From the NCBI RefSeq assembly GCF_963678635.1, contig NC_087068.1:27964318-28028317 (forward strand): a stretch of 64,000 nucleotides of DNA, given 5' to 3'. The notes beneath the pieces are model-generated. The model was not told where the DNA came from. It searched no databases and saw nothing but the letters and a program-made list of their open reading frames with translations. This document shows positions 11,269-22,828 of the stretch, in pieces (positions within the stretch are counted from its first letter, which is position 1; each line of letters starts with the position of its first letter). The stretch comes from Symsagittifera roscoffensis. Taxonomy: Eukaryota > Xenacoelomorpha > Acoela > Convolutidae. The translations under genes were made by a program, and so were the position numbers.

Positions 11269-13080
11269 CTAATGAAAACCTTGCCAGTAGTTATATGATT
11301 GCTGGTTACGATTCAGATTATGATTATAATTACTATCACAGCCCCAGGAGTTGTTGTTGATATTTGTTTGACCAGTTTGTCGGCCATAACCAGTTTGTCG
11401 GCCATATGGGTGCATGCGATCGTTACTATAGGGTCTATTGGTAGACCTATAAACCTTTTTATGTTGGTAATTGGAAAGCGATGATTGGTTGGAATTTGCT
11501 TTTCCAGTATAATCAGGGGCTGGTTTTACCCTCGGGAGTTTACTTGAGTGTTTGAACACGTATGGGCCGAGGCAATTGCGCAAGAATGGTATACCTAATT
11601 CATCGTTCAGGTGTAAAGTGTCAAGACATAAAATCTGATAGCTCTCTAAGCTTTTGATGTTTGAGTTTAGATTTAGCACCTCAAATCCCGTCGTCGAAAC
11701 ATACATTTATTTCAGAAAACGATTATAATGATCAATTTTGTCATTAGCATCATGATTGTTAAGTTTTGGTGGTATTTCGCAAATAACAATCGAATCTGGT
11801 GAAAATTTTGCAGTTATTAAAGCGATAAGTTCTTCATATTTGGTGCTAAATTCATCAAGAGTTGAGTTTGTCCCATCTTGGATTATCACACAAATAAGTT
11901 TTTTTTCACTATATTGGTCAAGGACTTTTATTTTATCCTCAGTGGAGCTACCCCTGTATGCATGAACAACCTTATCATTGGGGAACGTTTCAGTTTTTAA
12001 CCTAGCAATTATACTTGAACCCAAAATCAAGATTATACACTCCTCTGGTACAGGAAAATGCGAAAAAATTCTCACAGTTTTTGATACTTCTTTTGCTTTC
12101 GTCGATGTTGACTGTAGTTTGCTATCCTTGTCTGCTTCCGATGTTCTCTCATAAAACGCCATTGTTTTACAATAGTCTTCCTTTTGGTCGTACAAGTCGG
12201 AGTAAATCTTGTATAATGCTGATTTTTGAAGTCCATTAAATTCTTCTTGGCTAAGTTTTTGCTTGACATGGTTAAAATGGATGCAACTGACTGGTAAATG
12301 GAAGGACAGTATTTGATAATGACTTCAGATCCTGTATTTCTGCTAAATAATTTAATTTTAGTGCTGAGATAACTTTCTTTTTCTGCAAATTAATTTCCTT
12401 TTTCTTCTGTATAATTTTCTTCTGCCAATATAAGTTTTTTCCTTTCCCAAAATTATTTTGTTCGCTAGTCTGATTCGATCAAGCAATGACTACCTGTTTT
12501 TCTGCTGATAAATAGGTCCTGCTAAAATAACTTATTTCTGCAAAAAAAAAATTTCTTTTTCTGTCGAATAATTTATCGGCAAAACAATTTTCTTTTTCTG
12601 TTGAATAGCTATAGTTTTTTTTTTCTAAACTGTTTTTCTGTAACTGTATTTTTCTTTTGCCAAATTCGGTTTTTTCATACAGATTTTCGAATAAAGCATG
12701 TATGGAATTTTTCAAATTTAGGGTTTGATAATATAATGCACGGATGTTTTGTTTTAATTCGAATAAATTTTCTAGTTCAGACTAATCTCTACCTAAAAGA
12801 CTGTATTTTTGATTTTAGAAAATTTTCAATTTGTGTTTGAATGTCAGAAAGATCAAAGGCGGAAATAATGAAAAAAAAGAACAAAAAAAGCCGATTGATT
12901 TCTAGCTGTTAAATTTTGCTGTAGTAAGTGAAAGATCCACAAAATTCCGTCACACGCTCCGCTATGGAAGTTTTTCAAACCTAACAACGAGAGCATTTTC
13001 ATACTGCAATCGTTATCAGAAGAAAAGAAAAGTACCATAAAGCAATGATAACTAATCAACCTTGGTTTACTTGGTTTCAA
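11269..13080 (-). pseudogene. CR1 ORF1 with SGNH/GDSL-esterase domain (copy a)
   Basis: ORF1 is read leftwards. The SGNH hydrolase blocks are ILILGSSIIARL (block I, Ser nucleophile), VIIQDGTNS (block III, G-x-N) and DTLHLND (block V, Asp-x-x-His). The C-terminal tail is basic and Asn/Tyr-rich with repeated YGRQTG. The frame is split by an in-frame TAA just before 11707, where copy b has GAA, so this copy is dead. Lys/Glu-rich N-terminal segments lie at 12479-12715 and a further block at 12853-13080, interrupted by stops. Esterase-type ORF1 is known in some CR1 lineages; what the enzyme does in retrotransposition is unsettled. Confidence 0.78.
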
Positions 13081-13446
13081 GCACCTACTAATTTATTACA
13101 AGCACCAAATAGCCAGTTTTCATTGTCTAAAATTTCAAAAATTTCGAAAATTTCCTACAAAATAAAGCATGGACTGCCTATCTGCCAAAGGTATTGTCAT
13201 TAGCCTAATTGTTGTGATAAGCTTATTAAACAGTTTCATGTGATATGATACGCTTGTAAGAAGAACACCCGGTACGGGATTTTAGAGACAAGCTAGTCAA
13301 GCAGCCATACTCTTCCTCTACCCGGACATCCCCGCCGGAACCTCCACCCGTGAAAAACCAGGTTGTATTCGCTTTCATTTCTTTTTTGTTATTTGTTTTT
13401 TTTTTAAAATCCATTTCTCTACAATCCATTTTACAATCTGTTCTTA
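13081..13446 (-). other. CR1 5' leader (copy a)
   Basis: This stretch recurs at 20190-20550 and 27338-27680, always at the 5' (right) end of a CR1 copy, so it belongs to that element and not to its neighbour. It holds a more GC-rich block (13260-13360) that is open on the minus strand for 67 codons. Whether this is translated as the start of ORF1 or is 5' UTR is not decidable here. Confidence 0.5.
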
Positions 13447-13980
13447 GTGAATGTCCGTGCCGAAGTACAGGCCAAAGTGGCTACCCAAGTGGAGCAGGGA
13501 GCTGGTAATAGGAACCTGAAGGACCAAGTACTGCAGCCCCAAAAATGTCGGAGCCACGGTTCACTCGTACAGAGGTGCAAAACTAGCCGACCTTGCCGCT
13601 ATTGTCTCCCGCTACCCCTCGCAGAAACTGAACTGTGTTTCTATAGTAGCCGGATTTAATGATAACTCATCTACGGTTTCAGACTTTGCTAATGATTGGA
13701 GATTTTAATAAATTTGATAATTCATAAATTTAACTCAAGTGTGCTAGTTATCCCCAAAACCATCCTCTCTGCAAATAATCATTCCACAAACAGAAAACTT
13801 TGTGCTCTAAACAACTCTTTGTTTTGCCTTAATAATAAATTTTACCACTCAAGAATCCCAATTCTTTTCCCCCAATCTAAACGTTATTTTCAGAGCTAAT
13901 ATGTTTTGTAAAGATGGTATTCATTTTCTTTTTATGGTAATAAAATCTTCAGTTTATTGCTCGCTCAGCTAACTTGTATA
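13447..13980 (+). pseudogene. SGNH-esterase region of a plus-strand RLE-type retroelement (copy 1)
   Basis: The sequence jumps in GC content at 13447, where the CR1 leader ends. The frame VGATVHSYRGAKLADLAAIV, then VSIVAGFNDNSS, reads as SGNH block II-III (G-F-N-D). Near 13900-13935 CKDGIHF-type coding remains (clear at about 21005-21030 in copy 2), matching block V D-x-x-H. Block I with the Ser is not clear. Stops interrupt the frame. The region lies upstream of the PHD and RT parts on the same strand, so I infer that it is the N-terminal module of the same element, 5'-truncated by the CR1. Confidence 0.5.
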
Positions 13981-14903
13981 TATTCACCATAAGTTTACCC
14001 TCCTCGCTGCCAAATTATGGCCTATCGAATGCACTGCCATATTTGCAAACGCCACCTCCGAAAAGAAGGCATATGATGTGTCATTTGCAAAGCTTAAATC
14101 AATGTCTGATGTAGCGGGCTACAGAGCAGCAAATTTTATTACGATGGATTCTCCTGCATACAATGCGCCCCCGAGAACTTTGCATAAGAGCCCAATTCCA
14201 CCAACAGACCAACAAGCACAGCCCCATCACAACTCAAAAAGATACATCACCATCATTACCTGAAACAAACGTACTGCCCAACGCAACACAATCTTATCCA
14301 TCGCCACCAGCAATCACTTCAGCCCCCTTCGACCCCTGGAAACTTATCGACCAAGAACTTGAAATTGAAATCAACGACATATATAAAGATGTCGTTAACT
14401 GGAAACCGCGCTTCATAATTTTAAGCAAGATCAAGCCCGGTTTTCAATTCATAGAATTACCGAACCAGCAGCTGTTGTCTTTAGTAGAAGAAACACCAAA
14501 TTCTAATTTCGCAATGAAAGCAGCAATGATTGTCACACATCTGCTGCTCCCCAAAACTAAATCAGAAACAAACGGATCAAATTGTAAAACACTAAGTCGC
14601 CGCATAATTTTATGGAAGCAAAGCCTATTAGACGAATTTTTCACTGACGCGAAAGCTCTTCAAATTAGACATCTAAAACAAAAGAAGTCCGAAATAAACG
14701 AGGAAGTTAAGCAATTTGATAAACCAATGAGTACAGGCAAAATATCTGCCGTCATTGGCTGCCTTTCAGACAAGAAAACAAAAGGAGTACTTCACCTAAA
14801 CGAAGTCATTGAAGGAAAAATAGTCCTTAGTATCCTGAAAGAAAAACACCCTCAAGCCAAAACAGCAAAAACTAACTATATAATTGAATATTCGAACAAA
14901 TAA
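13981..14903 (+). pseudogene. RLE-type retroelement: decayed PHD finger and linker region (copy 1)
   Basis: At about 14030-14180 one frame reads MHCHICKRHLRKEGI, stop, CVICKA, then FSCIQCAPENF: a C-x2-C/C-x2-C/C-x2-C pattern resembling a PHD finger, with three in-frame stops (two are TGA where Trp is plausible). The open frame 14163-14903 (246 codons) follows, with PWKLIDQELEIEIN, KTLSRRIILWKQ and the conserved block KGVLHLNEVIEGKIVLSIL just before the RT. This block precedes the RT in a widespread invertebrate retroelement family that I recognise by its RT motif, but I do not have a sure clade name. Confidence 0.6.
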
Positions 14904-14924
14904 ACGCCAAGACAGTTCAAAAAT

Positions 14925-15690
14925 AAACCCTGAAAACGTACGGGGGCCACGGTCCCTCAGGTCTAGATACGTGCGAATGGAGAAGGATATTAACTCACTT
15001 CAACCAGAAATCAATTGAGCTTTGCAAAACAATTGCTAAACTATCCTATACAATAGCAACTAAAGTTCTCCCCAATGAAAATCTAACGGCGTACAACTCG
15101 TGTCGCTTGATATCTCTGGACAAAAATCCAGGTGTACGACCCATTGGTATAGGCGAATCTCTGAGAAGAATGATTGGCAAAACAATCAGCCAATGTATAA
15201 AATCAGACCTTAAAAGTATCGGAAAAAATTTCCAACTCTGTTTAGGCCAGAAGTGTGGAATCGAATATGCTATCCACAGCTCGAGGAGCGAGTTTGAGAA
15301 ACCGGAAACGCACGCCATACTACTTTTTGATGCAGAAAATGCCTTTAACTCGCTCAATAGAGAACTTGCTCTAAAAAGTAGAAAATCCTTGTTCGGCACT
15401 ACATCATGCGCTGGCAACTCATATAAACATCCCTCGAATCTATATGTCAATAACACAGTTTTGACCTGTACCAAAGGCACAACGCGAGGTGATCCCCTCG
15501 CAGTGGCTATGTACGGAATTGTGATAATCCCACTGATTGAGCTCCTGCAAAACCAAATGTCAACCAAAAATGGTACGCAGATGATGGAAGCGGTGCAGGT
15601 GATCTTAAGAAACTCCGCACAAAACTGGACAACTTGGATGTGCACGGAAAGGCTTTCGGATACAATGTGAACCTTCCAAGGGTAAACTCA
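14925..15690 (+). pseudogene. RLE-type retroelement reverse transcriptase, N-terminal half (copy 1)
   Basis: GGHGPSGLDTCEWRRIL (from about 14940) and LDKNPGVRPIGIGESLRRMI are the fingers. LLFDAENAFNSLNRE is motif A (catalytic Asp), TTRGDPLAVAMYGI is motif B, and WYADDGSGAG is motif C (about 15571-15600, one frame away from the preceding block). The element is cut at about 15690 by a CR1 sequence. The rest of the RT and the nuclease appear only at 27.68-29.1 kb. The long frame 15107-15670 ends because of the frameshift before YADD. An antisense open frame over the same bases is a shadow. Confidence 0.8.
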
Positions 15691-18134
15691 ATGTTATTAT
15701 AGGCTGGCAATGATTATTGTTGTATTTTCCAAAAGTGACATAATGTTTTATAGTCCAGAAACATTGTTACTGGCAATATTTTGTGTTTTAGCTTCAAGTC
15801 TGAAGATGAGTAGTATTTTGCACGATCGCAGCAAGTTTTAACTGCCCAGTTTAACTGTTTTTCCAGAGATATCATTAGGTTAGCGGATATTCCACTTAAA
15901 AAAATTGCTGGGTAATGCAAATGACTAATTACCAGTGCATGCATTATCAAAAGTCTTGTTTTTACTGGCAATGACTTTTTGATTGATTGAAGTGTTTTTA
16001 TTCCGCATGCAATTTTCCTGAGAATAATTTCGATTTCATTTTGGAATGTGAGAAACTCATCCTTTTTCTTTGAATGATTTTTGCTGAAAACGATGAGTTC
16101 TGTTTTTTTTGCATTCAACTGATGTGAGTGTTCAGAAAAATAATTTTACAACAGACTGCAATTGGCTTTGAGTGCTTTAAGAGCTTTTTGTGGATCGTTA
16201 TTTTCACAGAATAGTAATGTATCATCCGCATATTGAACTATTTTACATGTTTTGTCAACTTGTTTGTTGATTTCGTTAATGTAGAGATTGAAAATTAGAG
16301 GGCCAAGCACAGTGCCCTGTGGGACACCCAGCTCGTGTGTAATCCAATCGCATTTGGTGTTGTTAACAATTGTTTTTTGGCTTCATTTGGTGATAAAGGA
16401 ATTGATCATTTCTATAGCTTCTTCGGAAAAATATATTTCTTTTAGCTACAGTTTTGTTGTGGTTTATTGCTTTTCTGAATGCTTCAGTGCAATAAAGATT
16501 AGGGTCGATTGTTGAATATGTTGTTCTAAACCCAAATTGGGTATTACTTAGTAATTTTTGGGGTATCAGATATTCGTTGACTTGTTTATAAAACAATTTT
16601 TCAAAAACTTTTGAGAGAGCCCAAGTTATAGAGACAGGCCTATAATTTTCTGGTAGTTCTGGATCTTCTCTTTTGTATATTGAAGTGACAGTTGCTTTTT
16701 TGAGCAAGGATATGTCTTGTTTTTCAAAAACTATTTGTATAGAATTGTCAGATGTGTGTATATTTTATTGCAGCCATCCTTCAATGCCCAGGCAGGAATT
16801 TTGGATAGACCTGGTGCCTTTCGACAATTTAAACTATGTATTTTTTTTACATTCAGCTGATGTGATGATTTGGAATGAAAATTTATTATTATTTCGAATG
16901 TTGCATGTAGAAGTCGGTGAACTTTGCCCAATTTTTGAATTTTTCTCATAAAACCAACCATGAGCTGAGAATTTGTAAATTAGCAGGTTCGCCATCTGGA
17001 AATTATTGGTAAAAAATTGCCGAAAGAGTTTCTGAAAAATGGAATGAGGTTGGAAGATTTTTTTGAGTTTCGTGTATCGTTTATTATACTCCATTTTTCG
17101 CGTTCACTTTTTTTCGAGTTAAACAGTTGGAATATAAATTTATCATCTTCGTAGTTTACCTTTGGTTTGTCGTTGCGATTGAAAATAGTCTTTAGTGGGA
17201 CACATTCTTTAATGGTGTCAGCAATGTTAGATGTGAAGATGTTGAGCATTATTTCGGGATTATTATTGCTATAGAAACTTCTCCATTTTATAGCTGATAG
17301 TTTTGTTTTACTTTGTTATTGGAGTAATTGGATTTGTCATTTATTTTATGTTTGATTGGTCTTACGTTGTTGTTCAGCTTAAGTTCTGTAATGAAAGCTG
17401 TTACTTGGTGGTCGGTCTTAATTGGTGGTTTGAATACTATTGAATTATTTGTTAGATCTTTTATGCCTAGGTCGGTGATAATATAGTCAATTAGTGCTTT
17501 TTAGTGAGTAGGTGTTAATTTGTTAGTGACGCCCAGATTATGTGGTATTAGGGTTGTATCTAAAGACTGTTTGTCGTCTTCGTTGAGATAATTGAGATTG
17601 TAATCTCCTAGTAAAATTAGGTTTGAATTAAATGACTTTGCATGGGCAATTGATTTGGCTAGATCTTCTAAGAAGTCTGTTTTGTTGTTTCTATTAGGAT
17701 TGTAGGCTAGGTTGATAGAGTGGTTCTATCATTTTTGTTGAGTCCGGCTTTAAATTCTATCCAGATGCTATCATACTTTTTGTGCATATTGTTTAAGTCA
17801 TGTCTTACCTTTGGGTTTAACTTTTTAGGAACCAGTAACAAAACCCCTCCACCCTTAAATTTTTACTTGATTCATAAGTTCTACCACATCGGAACAACTT
17901 ATGTTTGTCATTGTCAACAATTAAGGTTAAGATGTAGTACAATTAGGATGTAGTACTTTTAACTTGTTGTTTTGTAGTTTTCCAGTTTTTTCTTTTTTTG
18001 ACTGAAGTCCATGAAGGGTCCTGGATTTGGGTGGATACCCCCTGATGTTAGTAGAGTTTTATGATGGGACGTTTCTGGTTTTTCATAAGTCTTGCTTGTG
18101 TTTTTAAATAATAATTGTAATAGTAATAGCTTAT
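15691..18134 (-). pseudogene. Hybrid CR1 LINE copy, ORF2
   Basis: Same order of blocks as copy a: 2A-like motif at 18016-18054, degenerate endonuclease, RT blocks at 16363-16961 (SIYKREDPELPENYRPVSI, NTQFGFRTTYSTID) and thumb at 15714-16118 (LVISHLHYPAIFLSGIS). The 3' end is truncated at AATGTTATTATAGGCTGGCAA relative to copy a. The left 950 bases match the third CR1 (22.85-23.8 kb) while everything right of about 16650 matches copy a. For example, position 16684 onward lacks the five-base TTGCA insertion present near 23846. It is thus a recombinant and is dead by multiple stops. Confidence 0.82.
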
Positions 18135-18374
18135 ATTATTAAGTATAGTGCAATAAAATTTGTTCGAGTCTATTGTGGCAACCCATGGAAAAAGATACTT
18201 TTTTTTTATTAATCAGTACCTCATAAGCTACAAATTGATTGCTTTCGCAGAAGCTGATGACAGATATGCTAGTTAAGACAAAAAGTAACAGTATATCGTT
18301 TTGTTGAACAATTATAGTGAAAATCACAAATAACAGTCGTTTATCAAAAATATAGTCTTAACTAGCTTTACTTA

Positions 18375-20187
18375 CTAATGAAAACCTTGCCAGTAGTTAT
18401 ATGATTGCTGGTTACGATTCAGATTATGATTATAATTACTATCACAGCCCCAGGAGTTGTTGTTGATATTTGTTTGACCAGTTTGTCGGCCATAACCAGT
18501 TTGTCGGCCATATGGGTGCATGCGATCGTTACTATAGGGTCTATTGGTAGACCTATAAACCTTTTTATGTTGGTAATTGGAAAGCGATGATTGGTTGGAA
18601 TTTGCTTTTCCAGTATAATCAGGGGCTGGTTTTACCCTCGGGAGTTTACTTGAGTGTTTGAACACGTATGGGCCGAGGCAATTGCGCAAGAATGGTATAC
18701 CTAATTCATCGTTCAGGTGTAAAGTGTCAAGACATAAAATCTGATAGCTCTCTAAGCTTTTGATGTTTGAGTTTAGATTTAGCACCTCAAATCCCGTCGT
18801 CGAAACATACATTTATTTCAGAAAACGATTATAATGATCAATTTTGTCATTAGCATCATGATTGTTAAGTTTTGGTGGTATTTCGCAAATAACAATCGAA
18901 TCTGGTGAAAATTTTGCAGTTATTAAAGCGATAAGTTTTTCATATTTGGCGCTAAATTCATCAAGAGTTGAGTTTGTCCCATCTTGGATTATCACACAAA
19001 TAAGTTTTTTTTCACTATATTGGTCAAGGACTTTTATTTTATCCTCAGTGGAGCTACCCCTGTATGCATGAACAACCTTATCATTGGGGAACGTTTCAGT
19101 TTTTAACCTAGCAATTATACTTGAACCCAAAATCAAGATTATACACTCCTCTGGTACAGGAAAATGCGAAAAAATTCTCACAGTTTTTGATACTTCTTTT
19201 GCTTTCGTCGATGTTGACTGTAGTTTGCTATCCTTGTCTGCTTCCGATTTTCTCTCATAAAACGCCATTATTTTACAATAGTCTTCCTTTTGGTCGTACA
19301 AGTCGGAGTAAATCTTGTATAATGCTGATTTTTGAAGTCCATTAAATTCTTCTTGGCTAAGTTTTTGCTTGACATGGTTAAAATGGATGCAACTGACTGG
19401 TAAATGGAAGGCAGTATTTGATAATGACTTCAGATCCTGTATTTCTGCTAAATAATTTAATTTTAGTGCTGAGATAACTTTCTTTTTCTGCAAATTAATT
19501 TCCTTTTTCTTCTGTATAATTTTCTTCTGCCAATATAAGTTTTTTCCTTTCCCAAAATTATTTTGTTCGCTAGTCTGATTCGATCAAGCAATGACTACCT
19601 GTTTTTCTGCTGATAAATAGGTCCTGCTAAAATAACTTATTTCTGCAAAAAAAAAATTTCTTTTTCTGTCGAATAATTTATCGGCAAAACAATTTTCTTT
19701 TTCTGTTGAATAGCTATAGTTTTTTTTTTCTAAACTGTTTTTCTGTAACTGTATTTTTCTTTTGCCAAATTCGGTTTTTTCATACAGATTTTCGAATAAA
19801 GCATGTATGGAATTTTTCAAATTTAGGGTTTGATAATGTAATGCACGGATGTTTTGTTTTAATTCGAATAAATTTTCTAGTTCAGACTAATCTCTACCTA
19901 AAAGACTGTATTTTTGATTTTAGAAAATTTTCAATTTGTGTTTGAATGTCAGAAAGATCAAAGGCGGAAATAATGAAAAAAAAGAACAAAAAAAAAGCCG
20001 ATTGATTTCTAGCTGTTAAATTTTGCTGTAGTAAGTGAAAGATCCACAAAATTCCGTCACACGCTCCGCTATGGAAGTTTTTCAAACCTAACAACGAGAG
20101 CATTTTCATACTGCAATCGTTATCAGAAGAAAAGAAAAGTAGCATAAAGCAATGATAACTAATCAACCTTGGTTTACTTGGTTTCAA
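18375..20187 (-). pseudogene. Hybrid CR1 LINE copy, ORF1 (SGNH esterase type)
   Basis: Nearly identical to ORF1 of copy a. 18813-19493 is open for 226 codons and includes NHVKQKLSQEEFNGLQKSAL, then ILILGSSIIARL and VIIQDGTNSTLDEF. The same TAA stop splits it from 18375-18812, which carries DTLHLND and the Asn/Tyr/Gly-rich basic tail. Upstream Lys/Glu-rich blocks lie at 19584-19820 and 19894-20187. The shared nonsense codon shows that it pre-dates the 7.1-kb duplication. Confidence 0.78.
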
Positions 20188-22828
20188 GCACCTACTAATT
20201 TATTACAAGCACCAAATAGCCAGTTTTCATTGTCTAAAATTTCAAAAATTTCGAAAATTTCCTACAAAATAAAGCATGGACTGCCTATCTGCCAAAGGTA
20301 TTGTCATTAGCCTAATTGTTGTGATAAGCTTATTAAACAGTTTCATGTGATATGATACGCTTGTAAGAAGAACACCCGGTACGGGATTTTAGAGACAAGC
20401 TAGTCAAGCAGCGATACTCTTCCTCTACCCGGACATCCCCGCCGGAACCTCCACCCGTGAAAAACCAGGTTGTATTCGCTTTCATTTCTTTTTTGTTATT
20501 TGTTTTTTTTTTAAATCCATTTCTCTACAATCCATTTTACAATCTGTTCTTAGTGAATGTCCGTGCCGAAGTACAGGCCAAAGTGGCTACCCAAGTGGAG
20601 CAGGGAGCTGGTAATAGGAACCTGAAGGACCAAGTACTGCAGCCCCAAAAATGTCGGAGCCACGGTTCACTCAAACAGAGGTGCAAAGCTAGCCGACCTT
20701 GCCGCTATTGTCTCCCGCTACCCCTCGCAGAAACTGAACTGTGTTTCTATAGTAGCCGGATTTAATGATAACTCATCTACGGTTTCAGACTTTGCTAATG
20801 ATTTGAGATTTTAATAAATTTGATAATTCATAAATTTAACTCAAGTGTGCTAGTTATCCCCAAAACCATCCTCTCTGCAAATAATCATTCCACAAACAGA
20901 AAACTTTGTGCTCTAAACAACTCTTTGTTTTGCCTTAATAATAAATTTTACCACTCAAGAATCCGAATTTTTTCCCCCAATCTAAACGTTATTTTCAGAG
21001 CTAATATGTTTTGTAAAGATGGTATTCATTTTCTTTTTATGGTAATAAAATCTTCAGTTTATTGCTCGCTCAGCTAACTTGTATATATTCACCATAAGTT
21101 TACCCTCCTCGCTGCCAAATTATTGCCGATCGAATGCACTGCCATATTTGCAAACGCCACCTCCGAAAAGAAGGCATATGATGTGTCATTTGCAAAGCTT
21201 AAATCAATGTCTGATGTAGCGGGCTACAGAGCAGCAAATTTTATTACGATGGATTCTCCTGCATACAATGCGCCCCCGAGAACTTTGCATAAGAGCCCAA
21301 CTCCACCAACAGACCAACAAGCATAGCCCCATCACAACTCAAAAACCAACAAGCACAGCCCCCATCACAACTCAAAAAGATACATCACCATCATTACCTC
21401 AAACAAACGTACTGCCCAACGCAACACAATCTTATCCATCGCCACCAGCAATCACTTCAGCCCCCTTCGACCCCTGGAAACTTATCGACCAAGAACTTGA
21501 AATTGAAATCAACGACATATATAAAGATGTCGTTAACTGGAAACCGCGCTTCATAATTTTAAGCAAGATCAAGCCCGGTTTTCAATTCATAGAATTACCG
21601 AACCAGCAGCTGTTGTCTTTAGTAGAAGAAACACCAAATTCTAATTTCGCAATGAAAGCAGCAATGATTGTCACACATCTGCTGCTCCCCAAAACTAAAT
21701 CAGAAACAAACGGATCAAATTGTAAAACACTAAGTCGCCGCATAATTTTATGGAAGCAAAGCCTATTAGACGAATTTTTCACTGACGCGAAAGCTCTTCA
21801 AATTAGACATCTAAAACAAAAGAAGTCCGAAATAAACGAGGAAGTTAAGCAATTTGATAAACCAATGAGTACAGGCAAAATATCTGCCGTCATTGGCTGC
21901 CTTTCAGACAAGAAAACAAAAGGAGTACTTCACCTAAACGAAGTCATTGAAGGAAAAATAGTCCTTAGTATCCTGAAAGAAAAACACCCTCAAGCCAAAA
22001 CAGCAAAAACTAACTATATAATTGAATATTCGAACAAATAAACGCCAAGACAGTTCAAAAATAAACCCTGAAAACGTACGGGGGCCACGGTCCCTCAGGT
22101 CTAGATACGTGCGAATGGAGAAGGATATTAACTCACTTCAACCAGAAATCCATTGAGCTTTGCAAAACAATTGCTAAACTATCCTATACAATAACAACTA
22201 AAGTTCTCCCCAATGAAAATCTAACGGCGTACAACTCGTGTCGCTTGATATCTCTGGACAAAAATCCAGGTGTACGACCCATTGGTATAGGCGAATCTCT
22301 GAGAAGAATGATTGGCAAAACAATCACCCAATGTATAAAATCAGACCTTAAAAGTATCGGAAAAAATTTCCAACTCTGTTTAGGCCAGAAGTGTGGAATC
22401 GAATATGCTATCCACAGCTCGAGGAGCGAGTTTGAGAAACCGGAAACGCACGCCATACTACTTTTTGATGCAGAAAATGCCTTTAACTCGCTCAATAGAG
22501 AACTTGCTCTAAAAAGTAGAAAATCCTTGTTCGGCACTACATCATGCGCTGGCAACTCATATAAACATCCCTCGAATCTATATGTCAATAACACGGTTTT
22601 GACCTGTACCGAAGGCACAACGCGAGGTGATCCCCTCGCAGTGGCTATGTACGGAATTGTGATAATCCCACTGATTGAGCTCCTGCAAAACCAAATGTCA
22701 ACCAAAAATGGTACGCAGATGATGGAAGCGGTGCAGGTGATCTTAAGAAACTCCGCACAAAACTGGACAACTTGGATGTGCACGGAAAGGCTTTCGGATA
22801 CAATGTGAACCTTCCAAGGGTAAACTCA
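20188..22828 (+). pseudogene. RLE-type retroelement copy 2: SGNH, PHD remnant, linker, RT
   Basis: The first 360 bases are the CR1 5' leader (minus strand). From about 20553 the plus-strand element repeats copy 1. The SGNH-like region has GFND and, at about 21005-21030, CKDGIHF. The decayed PHD (CHICKRH, CVICKA, FSCIQC) lies at about 21135-21285. The linker frame 21268-22041 is 257 codons, with an 11-codon duplication of the TTQK/PTSTAPI segment relative to copy 1. The RT 22245-22808 has GVRPIGIGESLRRMIG, LLFDAENAFN, TTRGDPLAVAMYGI and an out-of-frame YADDG. It ends at the same junction base as copy 1 (ACTCAATGTTATTAT). Confidence 0.78.

Noticed and set aside
15046-15645. 199-codon minus-strand frame (and its copy at 22184-22783)
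   Set aside because: It lies antisense to the RT with motifs A and B of the RLE element, whose plus-strand reading is clearly the coding one.
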